Source: Miscanthus floridulus (taxonomy: Eukaryota > Streptophyta > Magnoliopsida > Poales > Poaceae). From it: a stretch of DNA of 64,000 nt. The position numbers and the translations under genes are program-made. The DNA lies in contig NC_089581.1 of assembly GCF_019320115.1 (NCBI RefSeq), forward strand, positions 73,148,101-73,212,100, in the 5' to 3' direction. The notes under the pieces are model-generated. The model saw nothing but the letters and a program-made list of their open reading frames with translations. It was not told the DNA's origin and searched no databases. Positions 24,528 through 35,314 of this stretch are shown one piece after another (the first letter of the stretch is position 1; every line of letters starts with the position of its first letter).

Positions 24528-24994
24528 TATGACCTGGATACCCATGACAGACTACAAGGGCTGTGCCGCCAGGGGTGGTCCAGCCCACAAGATGAAGACT
24601 TACGGTGCACGGTGCTGCTCGGCGTGTACCGTAAGACATCAAGGGTGATATCTTGAAGATGTTATGAGATCTATTAGGATATGCTCAATCCTATGATTCC
24701 TGTAACTTGATATTACTTACCGGTCATCTTCTAGATCTAACTGACTTGTAACCCTACCCCCTGGCTATATAAGGCGGGTAGGGGACCCCTAAAAACACAC
24801 GCAATATCATACGACAGCCAATACAAACCAACAGACCATAGGAGTAGGGTATTACATCATGCCGATGGCCCAAACCTGTCAAACTCTTGTGTCTCTGTTG
24901 CCTTTTTGTTCTTGATTACGTGCACCTCTGCCGATCAATCTACCTTCGTAGGATACCCCTTGGAGGACTGCCGACGATATTCTATCGATAGACA
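24528..24994 (+). repeat. 3' LTR of the second Tat fragment (~467 bp)
   Basis: It follows the G7 purine tract and opens TATGACCTGG; the canonical TG start is shifted or mutated. A TATATAAGG core promoter is at about 24765-24773. The block ends near ATCGATAGACA at 24994. The small size and the GGCGGGTAGGGGACCCC context fit Tat-lineage LTRs. The exact ends are uncertain to a few bases. Confidence 0.6.
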
Positions 24995-25169
24995 ATATTC
25001 TGCAACATATCTAAAAACATGTATCAACACACAGGTGCCAAGCATGGAAAACCTATCACATTTTAAAAAGAAACATGACATAATATATACACACACCCTA
25101 TAGCCGATTGTTGCAAAAAACTAAGCATGCATTAACATTTGATACATTATGGTGTAACAATGCATAGCA
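24995..25169. other. Unannotated AT-rich flank
   Basis: No coding region or recognisable element was seen here. Confidence 0.4.
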
Positions 25170-26382
25170 GCATTATGAAACATCTTCAATGGCAATCATA
25201 TTTTGAATAAAAAATCTACATGTGATTAGCATGATGAAGCATCTCCATGGCAGTCGCATTGAATCAAATTGACATAGGACGAAAGCAAAAACCCTAACCC
25301 TAGAGCAGTAAGGAGAATATCATGAAGGATGATAGATCAACATCAGTGAAAGAATCTCCATGCACTACTATAGAAAGGCCTGAGAAGCCTCTATAGAGGC
25401 GGCTGCCCCAGCCACGTATGTTTTTCTATCTCTAGAAATCGATTTATAGCCGCCTCTATAAATCATTGTCCAAAAATTATAGATTCAGGCAAAAAAATTA
25501 ATATCAGGCTACGAGACCCCACTAGGAAGCCACACGCACGAGCAGACTCAAGTCACAAGTCACAAGATTATTCGCATGCTTCGTGACTATAGGTGATCAA
25601 ATCATGACCTCAAGGCCTCGTGTGTTCCTCCCCTAATCACTCCACCCATAACACACTTGTGTTCATTTGGGATAATCGTCCTCCTCATTTTATCTTCATC
25701 GGGTATTGAAATGAGTTTTTGGAATTCTAAACTAATTCAAATATAAAAGTTGTTAACTACAAAGTTTTATAACTTTTCTAGATCTACAACTTTGGTTTTG
25801 GTCATTTCCCCATCTAAAAATTTTGAATTTTCAAATGTAAGAAGTTAAAACGTAATTTTCATGCATAGATGAATTCAAACAAAATAGTTGTCAACTATAA
25901 AGTTGCATAACTTTTCAAAATCTTCAACTTTTGTTTTGGTTGTTTCTCCATCCGAGGTCTTTTGAAAATTCCAATTTTACTGCGTAGCTCCTATTTTCAT
26001 AGGCAACTGAAATCGATTTCTAGAGGTGGCTGGAAATAGAGCCACCTCTAAAATAGGGGCAGTTGTAGAGGCGGCTAGGAACTTTCTATAGGCGGTTTGG
26101 TTTGAGGCCACTGTAGAGGCGGCTACAAATTGACTCGTCTCTAAAAAAGCTCCCATTGCTGAAAATCAATTTTGTAGTAATGATGGCAGTCACATTGAAT
26201 CAAATCTACCATGGGATGGAAGCTAAAACCCTAACCCTAGAGCATTGGGGGAAAATCGTTAAACATGACATATCAACTTGATGAAGCATCTCTATGGCAG
26301 TCATATTGAAACAAATCGACACAAGTTTGAAGCTAAAAGCCTAAAACCCTAGAAGCATTTGGGGGAGGCGGTTCACTTAGGA
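25170..26382. repeat. Degenerate tandem repeat (~100-bp unit, about four copies) interrupted by a CACTA element
   Basis: The unit contains ATGAAGCATCTCCATGGCAG, CATTGAATCAAAT and AAACCCTAACCCTAGAGCA. Copies begin near 25172 (very degenerate), 25231, 25340 and 26277. The third copy is split between CATG at 25362 and GCAGTCACATTG at 26186 by the 820-bp element described next. No protein is encoded. Confidence 0.7.
25363..26182. mobile_element. Small non-autonomous CACTA (En/Spm) element with ATG target duplication
   Basis: The ends are CACTACTATAGAAA on the left and TTTGTAGTAATG on the right (one mismatch to the inverted CACTACTA). They are flanked by the 3-bp duplication ATG at 25360-25362 and 26183-26185. 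Subterminal regions carry repeated GAGGCGGCT/AGCCGCCTC words in both orientations near both ends, as expected for CACTA transposase binding regions. The interior is AT-rich and has no transposase ORF. Confidence 0.85.
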
Positions 26383-26632
26383 TCATATGGGTCTTCTTTG
26401 GTGATGGAGCATGCTCCCTTTGGGTGGTGGCTTGGGTCGCCATGTCCTCCATGAGCATGTGACAAGCGTGAGTGCATGAAGCAATGCACTCACCCCTCCC
26501 CAGCCCCCAACCCAACGTGCGTCTCCAGTTCCATTCTCTGGAATCCTCCTAGCGTTGAGACCTCATGGTAGCATCCACCATGTGCCGCCACCCTTCTCTG
26601 GCAACCTCATCGGTGGACGAGGTGAGCACATC
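26383..26632. other. Flank of the copia insertion, no gene recognised
   Basis: GC-balanced sequence without a credible ORF. It probably continues after the copia insertion at 29501, giving one interrupted stretch. Confidence 0.3.
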
Positions 26633-26970
26633 TAAAAGGTCCTAAATGGCTAGAGGGGGTGAATAGCCTACAAAAATTCTCTACAAATTCACTAGAGCAA
26701 ATGGTTAGTACACTAAATGGCGAAATGCAATTTTGCTCTAACTCTACAAGGGTTGCAAGTCACCTATACCAACAATTCTAGTTGCTATGATCACTATGCA
26801 CACAATTTGTTATGTCACTACTTAGCTACACTAGTGAGCAAGCTAGACAACTAGTTTACCAAGTAAGCTAAGCTACACTAGCTACTCAACTACCTCTACA
26901 CAAGATATCTCTAGGAATGCAAATGCAAGAGGTAGAGAAAGGTATACCGCACCTAGCAAGAGAGATGATG
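26633..26970 (-). repeat. Remnant of the 3' LTR of a deleted copia element
   Basis: It matches 27448-27790 closely (shared blocks AGGGGGTGAATAGCCTA, TTCACTAGAGCAAATGG, GATATCTCTAGGAATG). It begins TAAAAGG where the intact LTR has TGAAAGG. The ACATC before it resembles the GCATC after the other LTR (4 of 5 bases), a probable target duplication. Only about 340 of 2053 bp of the LTR remain. Confidence 0.85.
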
Positions 26971-27387
26971 AATCAATCTATGGAACATCTCTGGAATACT
27001 CTCATCATCCTCCATCACGAAGCTTGTCAACTTATCCTTGAGAATGTACAACTTGGCACTCTTGACCGTCGGTGTGCCCTCATAGGTTTCCTCTAATCTT
27101 GTCCAAGCCTCATGTGCTCTATCAAGATCGTTGATTTGCTCAAACACCTTAGAATCAATGGCATTGTAGATGGTGTTGAGCGCTATTGTGTTGCATTGCT
27201 TGTTCTCTTGCTCTCTTGGTGTTGCATTTGCAGGATCAAGAACCACAAAATCATTCTCTATCACATCCCACACTTTGTCATTGATTGAACCCAAATACAT
27301 CTTCATCCTTCTCTTCCAATAGTCATAGCATGTGCCATCAAAGTGCAGTGGTTTGCCCCCAACATGGTTGAACACTATTTGAGCCAT
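26953..27387 (-). pseudogene. Copia gag N-terminus fused to LTR sequence
   Basis: From the ATG at 27387 the minus strand encodes MAQIVFNHVGGKPLHFDGT, then YDYWKRRMKMYLGSIN, the UBN2 portion AWTRLEETYEGTPTVKSAK and DDESIPEMFHRL. After that it runs directly into LTR sequence and stops. The first 140 residues are uninterrupted and typical of copia gag, with no later gag, pol or zinc knuckle. A deletion with one end in gag and the other in the 3' LTR explains the structure. Confidence 0.85.
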
Positions 27388-27434
27388 CTTTTGACACCGA
27401 AGGTTGTGAAGTCTTAATCAAACGGTGATCATGG

Positions 27435-27445
27435 CTCTGATACCA
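27435..27445 (-). promoter_or_regulatory. Primer binding site of the deleted copia element
   Basis: TGGTATCAGAG on the minus strand, two bases inside the LTR end at 27448, complementary to initiator tRNA-Met. Confidence 0.85.
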
Positions 27446-27447
27446 CT

Positions 27448-29500
27448 TGAAAGGTCTCAAATGGGTAGAGCGTGGGTGAATAGCCTATAAAAATTCTCTA
27501 CAAATTCACTAGAGCAAATGGTTAGTACACTAAATGGTGAAATACAATTTTGCTCTAGCTCTATATGGGTTGCAAGCCACCTATACCAACAATTTTAGTT
27601 GCTATGATCACTATGCACACAATTTGCTATGTCACTACTTAGCTACACTAGTGAGCAAGCTAGACAACTAGTTTACCAACTAAGCTAAGCTACACTAGCT
27701 ACTCAACTACCTCTACACAAGATATCTCTAGGAATGTAAATGCAAGAGGTAGAGAAAGGTATACCGCATGTGGCAAGCGAGATGATCAATCAATCAATGA
27801 AAACCAAATGAACACCTGGAGACACATGATTTTTATCCCGAGGTTCACGTGCTTGCCGGCACGCTAGTCCCCGTTATGTCGACCACACACTTGGTGGTTT
27901 GTGAGCTAATTGGCACCACACCAAGCCCTCCACTAGGCCATCGCAAGAACCTACCCAAAGTGAGGGTAACTCAATGACACGAGCAATCCATTAGAGTATC
28001 TTTTGGCTCTTCACCGGAGAAAGGTCAAGAACCCCTCACAATCATGATTGGGATGGCTACGAACAAGCTCCACCTCATGCCAATCACCACAAGCTACTCC
28101 AAGACATCTAGGTGGCGGAAGTAACAAGAAAAACCGTAGCCAATGCGATCCCCAAGTGCCACTAGATGCAATTACTCAAGTAAATACACTAGGAATCACT
28201 CCCAATCTCACTATGATGATGAATCAATGATGGAGATGAGTGGAAGGTGTTTGCTTTAGCTCACAAGGATGTATCACTGATGAAAATGTGTAAGAGGGTG
28301 AGCTAGAGCCGGCCCCCTTCTATTTATAGAGGTCCCAAACCTCCACTTGCCATTAGGTTCACGCAGGGCTGACTGGACCCTCCTATACCATCCGGACCGG
28401 ACACACCCAGTAGGGTTCGGTCCTCAGATTCGTGCCACATGGCCTTAGTATTCAACCTCGGCCACAGATCTTCAATAGTCACTTAACTAGGCATGTTCAA
28501 CACCTCCGGACCGGACCCAGACTCTAGGGTTCGGTTGCTTTGCGGCCTCAAAGTTCGGAGCTCAACAAAGAGCTCCCCGAGCGTTCCAGACCAACCAGAC
28601 TCGGTCCAGTTCAAGTGACCGGACCCGCCTATCACCAGAGTCCTATCGCGACATTTTTACGCCGAGAGGTTCTAGACCCATCGGACCAGGTCAGGTAACC
28701 CATGACCGAACTCATAGGCAGGGTTCGGTTATTGCCTAATCGCCACGTAGCCTCCTCGCTCTGCTCGACCAGCGACCAGACCCACGCACCTAGGTCCGGT
28801 TCTAACGCCTGCCAGGGTACGGAGCCAAGCTCCATACTGCATTGCACACTGCTGCATAACCGGACTCTAGGAATAGAGTCCGACCCTGCCCCAACGCAAG
28901 GTCTAGAGCTGAGCCAGCCACCGTGGCCAAGGGTCACACTCCGGACCAGACTCAACCAGTCAGGGTTTGGTCTTGGCCAAGCCAGGGTCCGGTCCCTGAC
29001 CTTCACCTTATTTTCTTTTTCTATCACTTCAACCACTCCACCCTTGATTCCAAGTTGCTATCGACAAAGTGTAGAACTCATGTGCATGTCTGATAGCATT
29101 TTTCCAAGCATTTTCAAGGGTTAGTTTGTTAACACACTAGGTACTAATGCATATGCATGAATCACTTCACCTAGTGGCACTTGATAACCGCTTAGCCAAA
29201 GTTTTTCCCTCTTAATAGTACGGCTATCGATCCAAAAACACTCACACCCTCTATGGTGTCTTGAGTGCCAAAACAAATACCTATTTGATACATTTGCCTT
29301 GATCTCCTTGGTTTTTGTTTTTATCTGTCTTCTTTTCCAACTTGGAGCACTTGATCATGTCTTATGGTCATCACCAACACCTTGATCACCATCATCTAAC
29401 TCCATTGCTTGGATGTACCAACCTAGCTTACATTCACACTTAATGACATAGGTTAGTACTTAGGTTTTATCAATTAGCCACAACCAAACTAGGGCTTTCA
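27448..29500 (-). repeat. 5' LTR of the deleted copia element (2053 bp)
   Basis: The plus strand runs TGAAAGGTCT to GGGCTTTCA with the inverted ends TGAAAG/CTTTCA. Minus-strand TATAAATA lies at 28321-28328. The segment 28370-28990 is GC-rich and full of CCGGACC/GGTTCGG-type words, a style of internal repetition common in large grass copia LTRs. ORFs in it (28632-29124) are artefacts of that repetition. Confidence 0.85.
28321..28328 (-). promoter_or_regulatory. LTR TATA box
   Basis: TATAAATA on the minus strand in the U3 part of the 2-kb copia LTR. Confidence 0.45.
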
Positions 29501-30101
29501 GCATCGCCGGAGAAGCGCAGGGGATCCAACAGGCAATGGGAGATTCGAACGGGTAGGTGGGTTTCTATCTCGGAGGGGGAAATGAACCAGGACGTGCTGG
29601 AATGTGAGGCTGGCCGGTGTGACGAGATGGAAGGTTGGATGGCGCGTCTAGAGGGGAACGGGGCGTCCCGTCATGCTACCCAGAGCATTATCAAAAAATT
29701 AAAGTTATGATATATACTTACGAGTAATCCTTTTTTATCTTTTGCAACAAGGGGAAAAAGAATTTATCGAAGTTACACTTTAATTTGAGACGGGCTTAAT
29801 AGTGCATTGCTATATTTTTGCTAAGATTAACCTATACTATGAATGTCATAGTTATCGTAAAATAATTATAAATATTTAATAGCTTTTCATACCACCGAGC
29901 GAGAAAGGCCCAAATTTCTGAGCGAGAAAGGCCCAAATTCAGAGATTTGAGTTCAGTTCGGTTCGTCCGGCTTGCTTCTCCACTTCCACTAATAAGAAAT
30001 TAATAGAAAATAGAATCACAAACGAATTGATGTCGGTGTCGCAACAGACCGAGGAGGAGTCGGAGTCGAAACGAGACTCCGCGGCGGCAACGACGACGAC
30101 A
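29501..30101. other. Intergenic region upstream of the NAC gene
   Basis: 29501-29690 is the right flank of the copia insertion. 29690-29900 is AT-rich with nothing recognised. 29885-29940 holds an imperfect tandem duplication of GAGCGAGAAAGGCCCAAAT. The distal part is the presumed promoter of the NAC gene. Confidence 0.4.
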
Positions 30102-30109
30102 TATAAATA
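30102..30109 (+). promoter_or_regulatory. TATA box of the NAC-domain gene
   Basis: TATAAATA lies 104 bp before the start codon, at the edge of a GC-rich leader. The leader contains a (CGACT)4 run at 30182-30203. Confidence 0.6.
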
Positions 30110-30212
30110 AAACAGGCGCCGCGCGGGGGCAGCTTCCATGTTCCAACTCGAACAACAATAGAGCCCTTGTTTCCTCTCCGGCGACTCGACTCGACTCGAC
30201 TCGTCGACCTCG

Positions 30213-30884
30213 ATGTCGTCGTCGACGACGGAAGACAAGCGTTTCACGAAGCACGGGTTCCCGAAAGGCTTCCGCTTCGTGCCCACGCACCTGGAGCTCA
30301 TCACCATCCTCTCACACAGGGTCTACGACCGGCGGCTCCATCCCATGGTGGCCGGCATCTTCCACGAGCTCAGCATCCTCGAGCACCACCCCGAGGAGCT
30401 CCACGGTAATTAGCGATCGACCCTTCCCTCCCGGCCGGCCGTCGTCTTTAGTTAATTTCGCTCCGATCCTAGCAACCTCTAACCAACAAGAACATGCATG
30501 CATGCAGACATGTACGAGCGCGACAAGGAGCACCGCTACATCTACTTCTTCAGCTGGCGGCAGTACCAGAAGACGGGCGGAGCCGCCGGCGGTGGTCCGG
30601 TTCATAAAAAGAGGCAGCGGGGAGCCGGCCAAGACGAGGACGACAACGAGCCGCGGCCGGTGCGCTTGGCCAAAGGCGGCGGGTGGAAACCCTCGGGCGG
30701 CGGCCATGTGCTGCGTTGGCCAAAAGAAAAGGGCGGCTTCGTCGCCGGGAAGATGGTGACCATGGTGTTCTACGATCATCGTGACGGCGGGCAAGTCAAG
30801 AGCCAGTGGGGCATGCACGAGTTCATCGTCCCCGTAGACCAGCGACTGCTTTCCAAGCCTACAAAGACCACACATGTCAGTATT

Positions 30885-30929
<45 letters not shown>

Positions 30930-31896
30930 ACCGCAAAACACACATTGATTGACTGACTGGTCACTCTTGATGATCTGCATGCAGTCGCACGAGCTGGCCT
31001 TGTACCGCCTCTACAAACTCAAGAGCGACGACATGGAAAGCGACGACGGGGCCGGGAGCAACCAGACGCTGGCAAACGTCTCTGCTGCTGACGGCCACTT
31101 CTCGGCGCCGTGTCCAGCAGGCCAGCCGTCGTTCGGGATCTTCACCGGCCGGAACCAACCACTCGCCGCCGGCGCCTCGACCTCACGGATGCTGCCGCCG
31201 CAGCTGCAGCAGCATCACATACCCAACGTTGGGCATCCTCAGTACTATCATCATCATCAGTACGGGTTCGGTGCCGCGCCGCCGGCCAGCGCCGCCCACG
31301 AGCGGGTTCGCACCATGACAATGCCGCCGGCGTACGGCACCGGGATGCCCGGTCCTCAGTTGGTCCCGTTCGCGAGACCGCCCGGCACTGGGTTGCCCGG
31401 TCGTCAGTCATTGCAATTCGCTAGACCGCCAGCGCCGTCGCAGATGCCGCTGCCGCCAGCTGCCGCGAACCCAGCCTCGCACCAGCAGGCTCCCGCGAAG
31501 CCGGCGACGCAACAAGCCAGTCACTCCGGGGCCACGCGCTTGCCGCCGCCAGCTGCCGAGAGCCCGTCGGCGCAAGAGCTGGCTCCTATGACGGCGACGC
31601 ACGGCGGCGCTGGGCAAGAGGCCAGCGGTGACTTCGGGGCCACGCGCTCTTCGCAAGACGCCACCGCCACGGCGGAGACAGGGCAGCACGTCCAGTTCGC
31701 AGACTGCGTTAAGCCAGAGGAGGAGAGGATGCCTCCCCCGATGGAGGATAGGATTCCGGCAGACAGGATCGGGATGCTGGAGTGGGATCTCGACTTGGGG
31801 TGGATGTTTGAAGACAAGAGATTCCACTTCACAATGGATGAGCTGTGCCAAACGTTCGACGAACCGCCGCCGACGCAGCAGGGAGACAACAATTAA
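30213..31896 (+). CDS. NAC-domain transcription factor, divergent (three exons, 490 aa)
   Basis: Exons 30213-30405, 30508-30875 and 30985-31896 have GT-AG introns and close in frame (193, 368 and 912 bp with stop). Residues 15-36 form NAC subdomain A (FPKGFRFVPTHLEL, family usual PPGFRFHPTDEEL). Residues 37-74 match B; YIYFFSWRQYQKTG (75-88) matches C. GGGWKPSGGGHV near 121-131 with MVFYDH (150-155) and WGMHEFIV (165-172) matches D, and LALYRLYKL matches E. The plant NAC family binds DNA in the nucleus as dimers. The acidic DEEL motif of subdomain A is replaced by HLEL and a Lys/Arg/Asp insert precedes D, so this is a divergent, probably grass-expanded member. The C-terminus is Pro/Gln/Ala-rich and ends in an acidic aromatic stretch (MLEWDLDLGWMFED) that could activate transcription. 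The exact subfamily and target genes are unknown. Confidence 0.85.
30889..30926. repeat. (CT)19 microsatellite in NAC intron 2
   Basis: Nineteen perfect CT units begin 13 bp after the donor at 30876. The location makes it a pyrimidine tract near the 5' end of a 109-bp intron. Confidence 0.95.
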
Positions 31897-32376
31897 GGCG
31901 GAATATTACTAGCTAGCTAGCTGTAGAGAGACGCACCTTTCAGTCCACCCTTGATCCTTTTAGGAACAGTCTACTCGTGATTTTACTGTCGCTTACTACT
32001 ACTACTTGATTGTGTCTACGACAATTAGTTAGACTATTTTCTTGCTTGGATTGGATTATTCCAATTTTCAAACCTAAATCTCCAACCGTGTGATACGAAT
32101 AGGTACTTACAGTATTATTCAAGCACCCAATTGCTCGCATTGAGTTGACGTTCTATGTCGAATACCAATATACCATGCCTTTTGTTTAGCGGGAGAGTTG
32201 ACAATCAAATTCTGACACAGCTTAAAACCACCTTTTGTTAGTTCAAGCAGATAGGTCTAACTACAAAACTACCAGAATTTAGTACATTGTAAACGATGGC
32301 TCCTCTTGCGCAATGCTAAACCGTATCTTTACCGATGGGCTGAATAATGCCAATCCCCAGGTCAGCTATCCAATCA
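31897..32376. other. Convergent intergenic region
   Basis: This 480-bp AT-rich stretch separates the stops of two convergent genes and holds both 3' UTRs. A (CTAG)n-like run follows the NAC stop at 31909-31922. No ORF is credible. Confidence 0.5.
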
Positions 32377-35314
32377 TCACCAAAGGCGATTCTCAATCAC
32401 AGCTACAATAATATCCTTCAGTGTTCCCTGCAAAGTGCAAAACTGTTACTCGTCAGACATACATTTTGCCATCAGACTCACCATTAATGATTTCAACTGG
32501 GAACTATGCAGAGTGCCTAGTACTAATTCTATTAATTTTATTCAATATTAACATTTCTTCTAATAATATCCCGGAGTTTGGAAACCTCAAACCAACTTTA
32601 ATCCGCATTGTGATCCTGCTGATTAAGAAATCAGAACATGTTTTTGGAGAAAATAACACTGGCTCGAGACCATCAAATCTGTTACTAGAAACAGACAGTT
32701 AACTTTCCCATCTTACCTGAGAATGATCTTTCAGACCCAGAGAAATCACCAATGACCGGGCTGAGCCACTGCCACTACAAAAATGAAAGGACAATGGTAT
32801 GTATGAGAATAATATTTTTTTTGTGTACCCAAACGTACAAAACTGGTGTATCTGTCATCAGCCAAAGGAACAGTTAACAGTGATGTTAGAAATATTACTA
32901 ATTAAATGTTGTTATATAATAGAAGCACCGAAGTTAGTTGAACACAGACTATAACAATTTATAATCAAAGAGCCATTGCTAGGGAATATTTGCATAGATG
33001 TCAAAAAAAAAAAGCAGTACCAAAGAGGAGTTTCTTGCTGCTGACTATATTTTCAAATAGTTATTGCTACTTCTACTGATAGAAGGGTACAGATACGGTC
33101 CGGCCCACAGCATATTGCCAGAAATTGTGTGCAGTTTGCCATTACAAGTAAAGTGACATATGAAAAATATTGTTAGAAGATGTGGAGAGAGACCAGACAG
33201 CAGAAGTAGATGGTGCAGGAAGCAACCTTATGTGCTCAATAAGTTGACGTGCACAAGCTAGTAGGAGTGGCTGCAGTCATAAAATTTGGTACAGTCATTA
33301 GTCTGTGCATGTTCATATAAAGTTTGATGCGAGATGGTTTAATGAGCTTACCTCATCTCTCTTCCCAAAAAGAACAGAAACGTTGTAGATTGGGTCCGAG
33401 AAAACACTTTCATCTTTCCTGTCGAGTAGAATTAAAGCTTTAATAAAAAAAATACAGTATACAAAGTTTCAAGGTAAAAGGAAAAATGACTGCCTACATT
33501 CATTATAAGACCAGTATTCTTAAGCTAGAAATCTCCAGAGACTGACTTTCCACCTCTTGTAGAAATGTCATTCAATAAGGTCTTACAAATAGTAAGATAT
33601 GATGCACGGCCTCCAACATGCATGTCAGACATGGCAGTTTGCCATAACATGTATATATATTGCAACAATAATAATAACATGTAGGGGTTTATTTTAATTG
33701 TAACTTGCCAACTAGGAAAACTTGTATAAAAACAATCCTTGCTTGTTCACAGTTTCCCCCATTCAGTTGGGAAAAGGAATAGCGTGATCAGCATGCTTTT
33801 ATGTATATGTCACAAACTAACAATACAATATGGTGATGGAGTAACTATTAACATATCAATCAAGTTCCAACATTCAAAGTTTAGGTTTTCAAACAGCCAA
33901 GATATAGCAAGCAAGTAGCTCACAGAAGTATCGAAGCACTGAAGCAGTAGCACAGAAGACACCGATACAGCGCCAAAGTGGAGTGTCAGTGCATCATAGA
34001 TTCATTGATATCAATGCTGAGGTAGTAATAAAGGCATGATCTTGCATACAGATTTAGACATGTGAACAACCTGGCAGTTGTGAATTGATATGCTTGTGAC
34101 TGCAGTGTATGCAGATCTTTCTACCAGATGATCCAGTCAGTTAAAGTATTTGTGGAGGAAGCCTGAGTACGCTCTCATAAGGATCCAACAGAATGACAAT
34201 TTCAATACATTGTGAAACAAATAGCATGGTGGAATCTACTTATGCAGAACTAATAATGCAAATAACAAAACTGAATTTTACATGTTTAGGAGAACAAATT
34301 TGCATAAAAACAAATAAGCATACTTGGCAGCTAGTATAGTTCCCATGCAGCCGATTTGTGTCACAATCACCTGCAGATTTAATGAAGATGAACATCTTTG
34401 GCATGTGAGAATCAGGGACCAACTTAATAAAAACCAACACTTTCAACTTACCAGAAAGGTATCTTCATATTTACTGATGACAATATCTGTTTTATTTCCC
34501 TAGAAAATCCAAAAGCGAAAAAGGTAATCAAGTTATCTTCGTATTCACAAAACTCTAAGAGCATCTCCAAGAGACATTCTAAATTCCATGTTCCACTACT
34601 TCGTAAAAATTCTTTCTCCATAATTTAACATATTCCAACAGACTAGCCATATCTTTAGAGAAAGGAATAGAGTTTGGAGCAACGCAAACATAGCACTAGC
34701 TGTCAGCCTCACATACACTAAGATAGCAAGGCATGTTGGCTAGCCAAATTTAGCTACCGAGACTCAAGCGATAGCATGTCAAATGGGATAGCAATCGTGT
34801 TGGCTAGTCTCTTGGAGGCCATTTTTCTAGAGCTTTAGCTAAAAATAGCATTTGCATGTTAGATGGCAATTCTGTTGGAGATGCTCTAAGAAAGCAAAAC
34901 ATACTCTCCAATACCAACTCGATACTAATAATCACACCAGTGTTTTAAAGGCGTCGCCTAGGCGACGCCTAGGCGTCCAGGCGTACCCAGCTCGCCTTGG
35001 GAAACAGTGGCGCCTTGTCGCCTAGGCGACGCCTAGGCGCCGCCTAGGCGTCCAGGCGTACCAAGCACTCGCCTAGACGCCTAGCCGCCTTTAAAACATG
35101 GAATCACACAAAGCAGATATTATTAGGTCTTCAGTCTAGGAAAACTATCATATTCTACTGTACATTATATTCATCATATTCGCTTAATCTGACTAAATGC
35201 AACACAAATCGAAACTTTCTGCAGCAAGACAGGTACCTTGATGTCTAACGAGAGGGACCAATGCTGCACAGGAAAGTGAGCACCAGATTGCGTAGAGTTC
35301 ATTGGCACCTCCAT
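32377..35314 (-). CDS. PSMG3: Proteasome assembly chaperone 3 homologue (seven exons, 130 aa)
   Basis: Minus-strand exons 35237-35314, 34452-34499, 34324-34370, 33352-33418, 33227-33270, 32717-32774 and 32377-32427 total 393 bp. All introns are GT-AG and every junction keeps the frame, giving 130 residues ending NRLW. Conserved blocks I recognise from plant PSMG3/PBAC3 proteins (usual length about 120-130 aa) are GNKTDIVISKYEDTFL (27-42), VIVTQIGCMGTIL (43-55), YNVSVLFGKRDE (69-80), ACARQLIEHI (85-94), SLVISLGLKDHSQGTLKDI (102-120) and a C-terminal IENRLW. PSMG3 works with PSMG4 as a chaperone for assembly of the proteasome alpha ring. The start codon at 35314 (MEVPMNS) is the first in the exon; an upstream non-coding exon is possible. 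It converges on the NAC gene. No inactivating change was seen. The family call is from memory of conserved blocks, not from a search. Confidence 0.8.
34559..34886. mobile_element. MITE in intron 1 of the chaperone gene (328 bp, TAA duplication)
   Basis: The terminal inverted repeats are GAGCATCTCCAAGAG and CTGTTGGAGATGCTC (one to two mismatches), flanked by TAA at 34556-34558 and 34887-34889. A 3-bp TAA/TTA duplication is typical of PIF/Harbinger (Tourist-like) MITEs. The interior has no ORF. Confidence 0.85.
34941..35098. repeat. Palindromic 158-bp element in intron 1
   Basis: It begins TGTTTTAAAGGCG and ends CGCCTTTAAAACA. The interior is made of repeated GGCGTCGCCTAGGCGACGCC-type palindromes, so the whole unit can fold back. 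No clear target duplication was seen (flanks CCAG/TGGA). It looks like a small foldback or MITE-like element. It interrupts an AT-rich intron with strongly GC-rich sequence. Confidence 0.75.

Noticed and set aside
28632..29124. ORFs of 134 and 140 codons on opposite strands
   Set aside because: They fall in the GC-rich, internally repetitive part of a copia LTR and mirror each other. No family is recognisable.
30312..30980. Minus-strand ORF of 222 codons
   Set aside because: It is the shadow of NAC exons 1-2 and includes the (CT)n repeat as Arg/Glu dipeptides.
30949..30984. Extension of NAC exon 3 upstream into the intron
   Set aside because: The ORF begins at a non-ATG codon inside the intron. 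The acceptor TGCATGCAG before 30985 restores the reading and the family match (SHELALYRLYKL).
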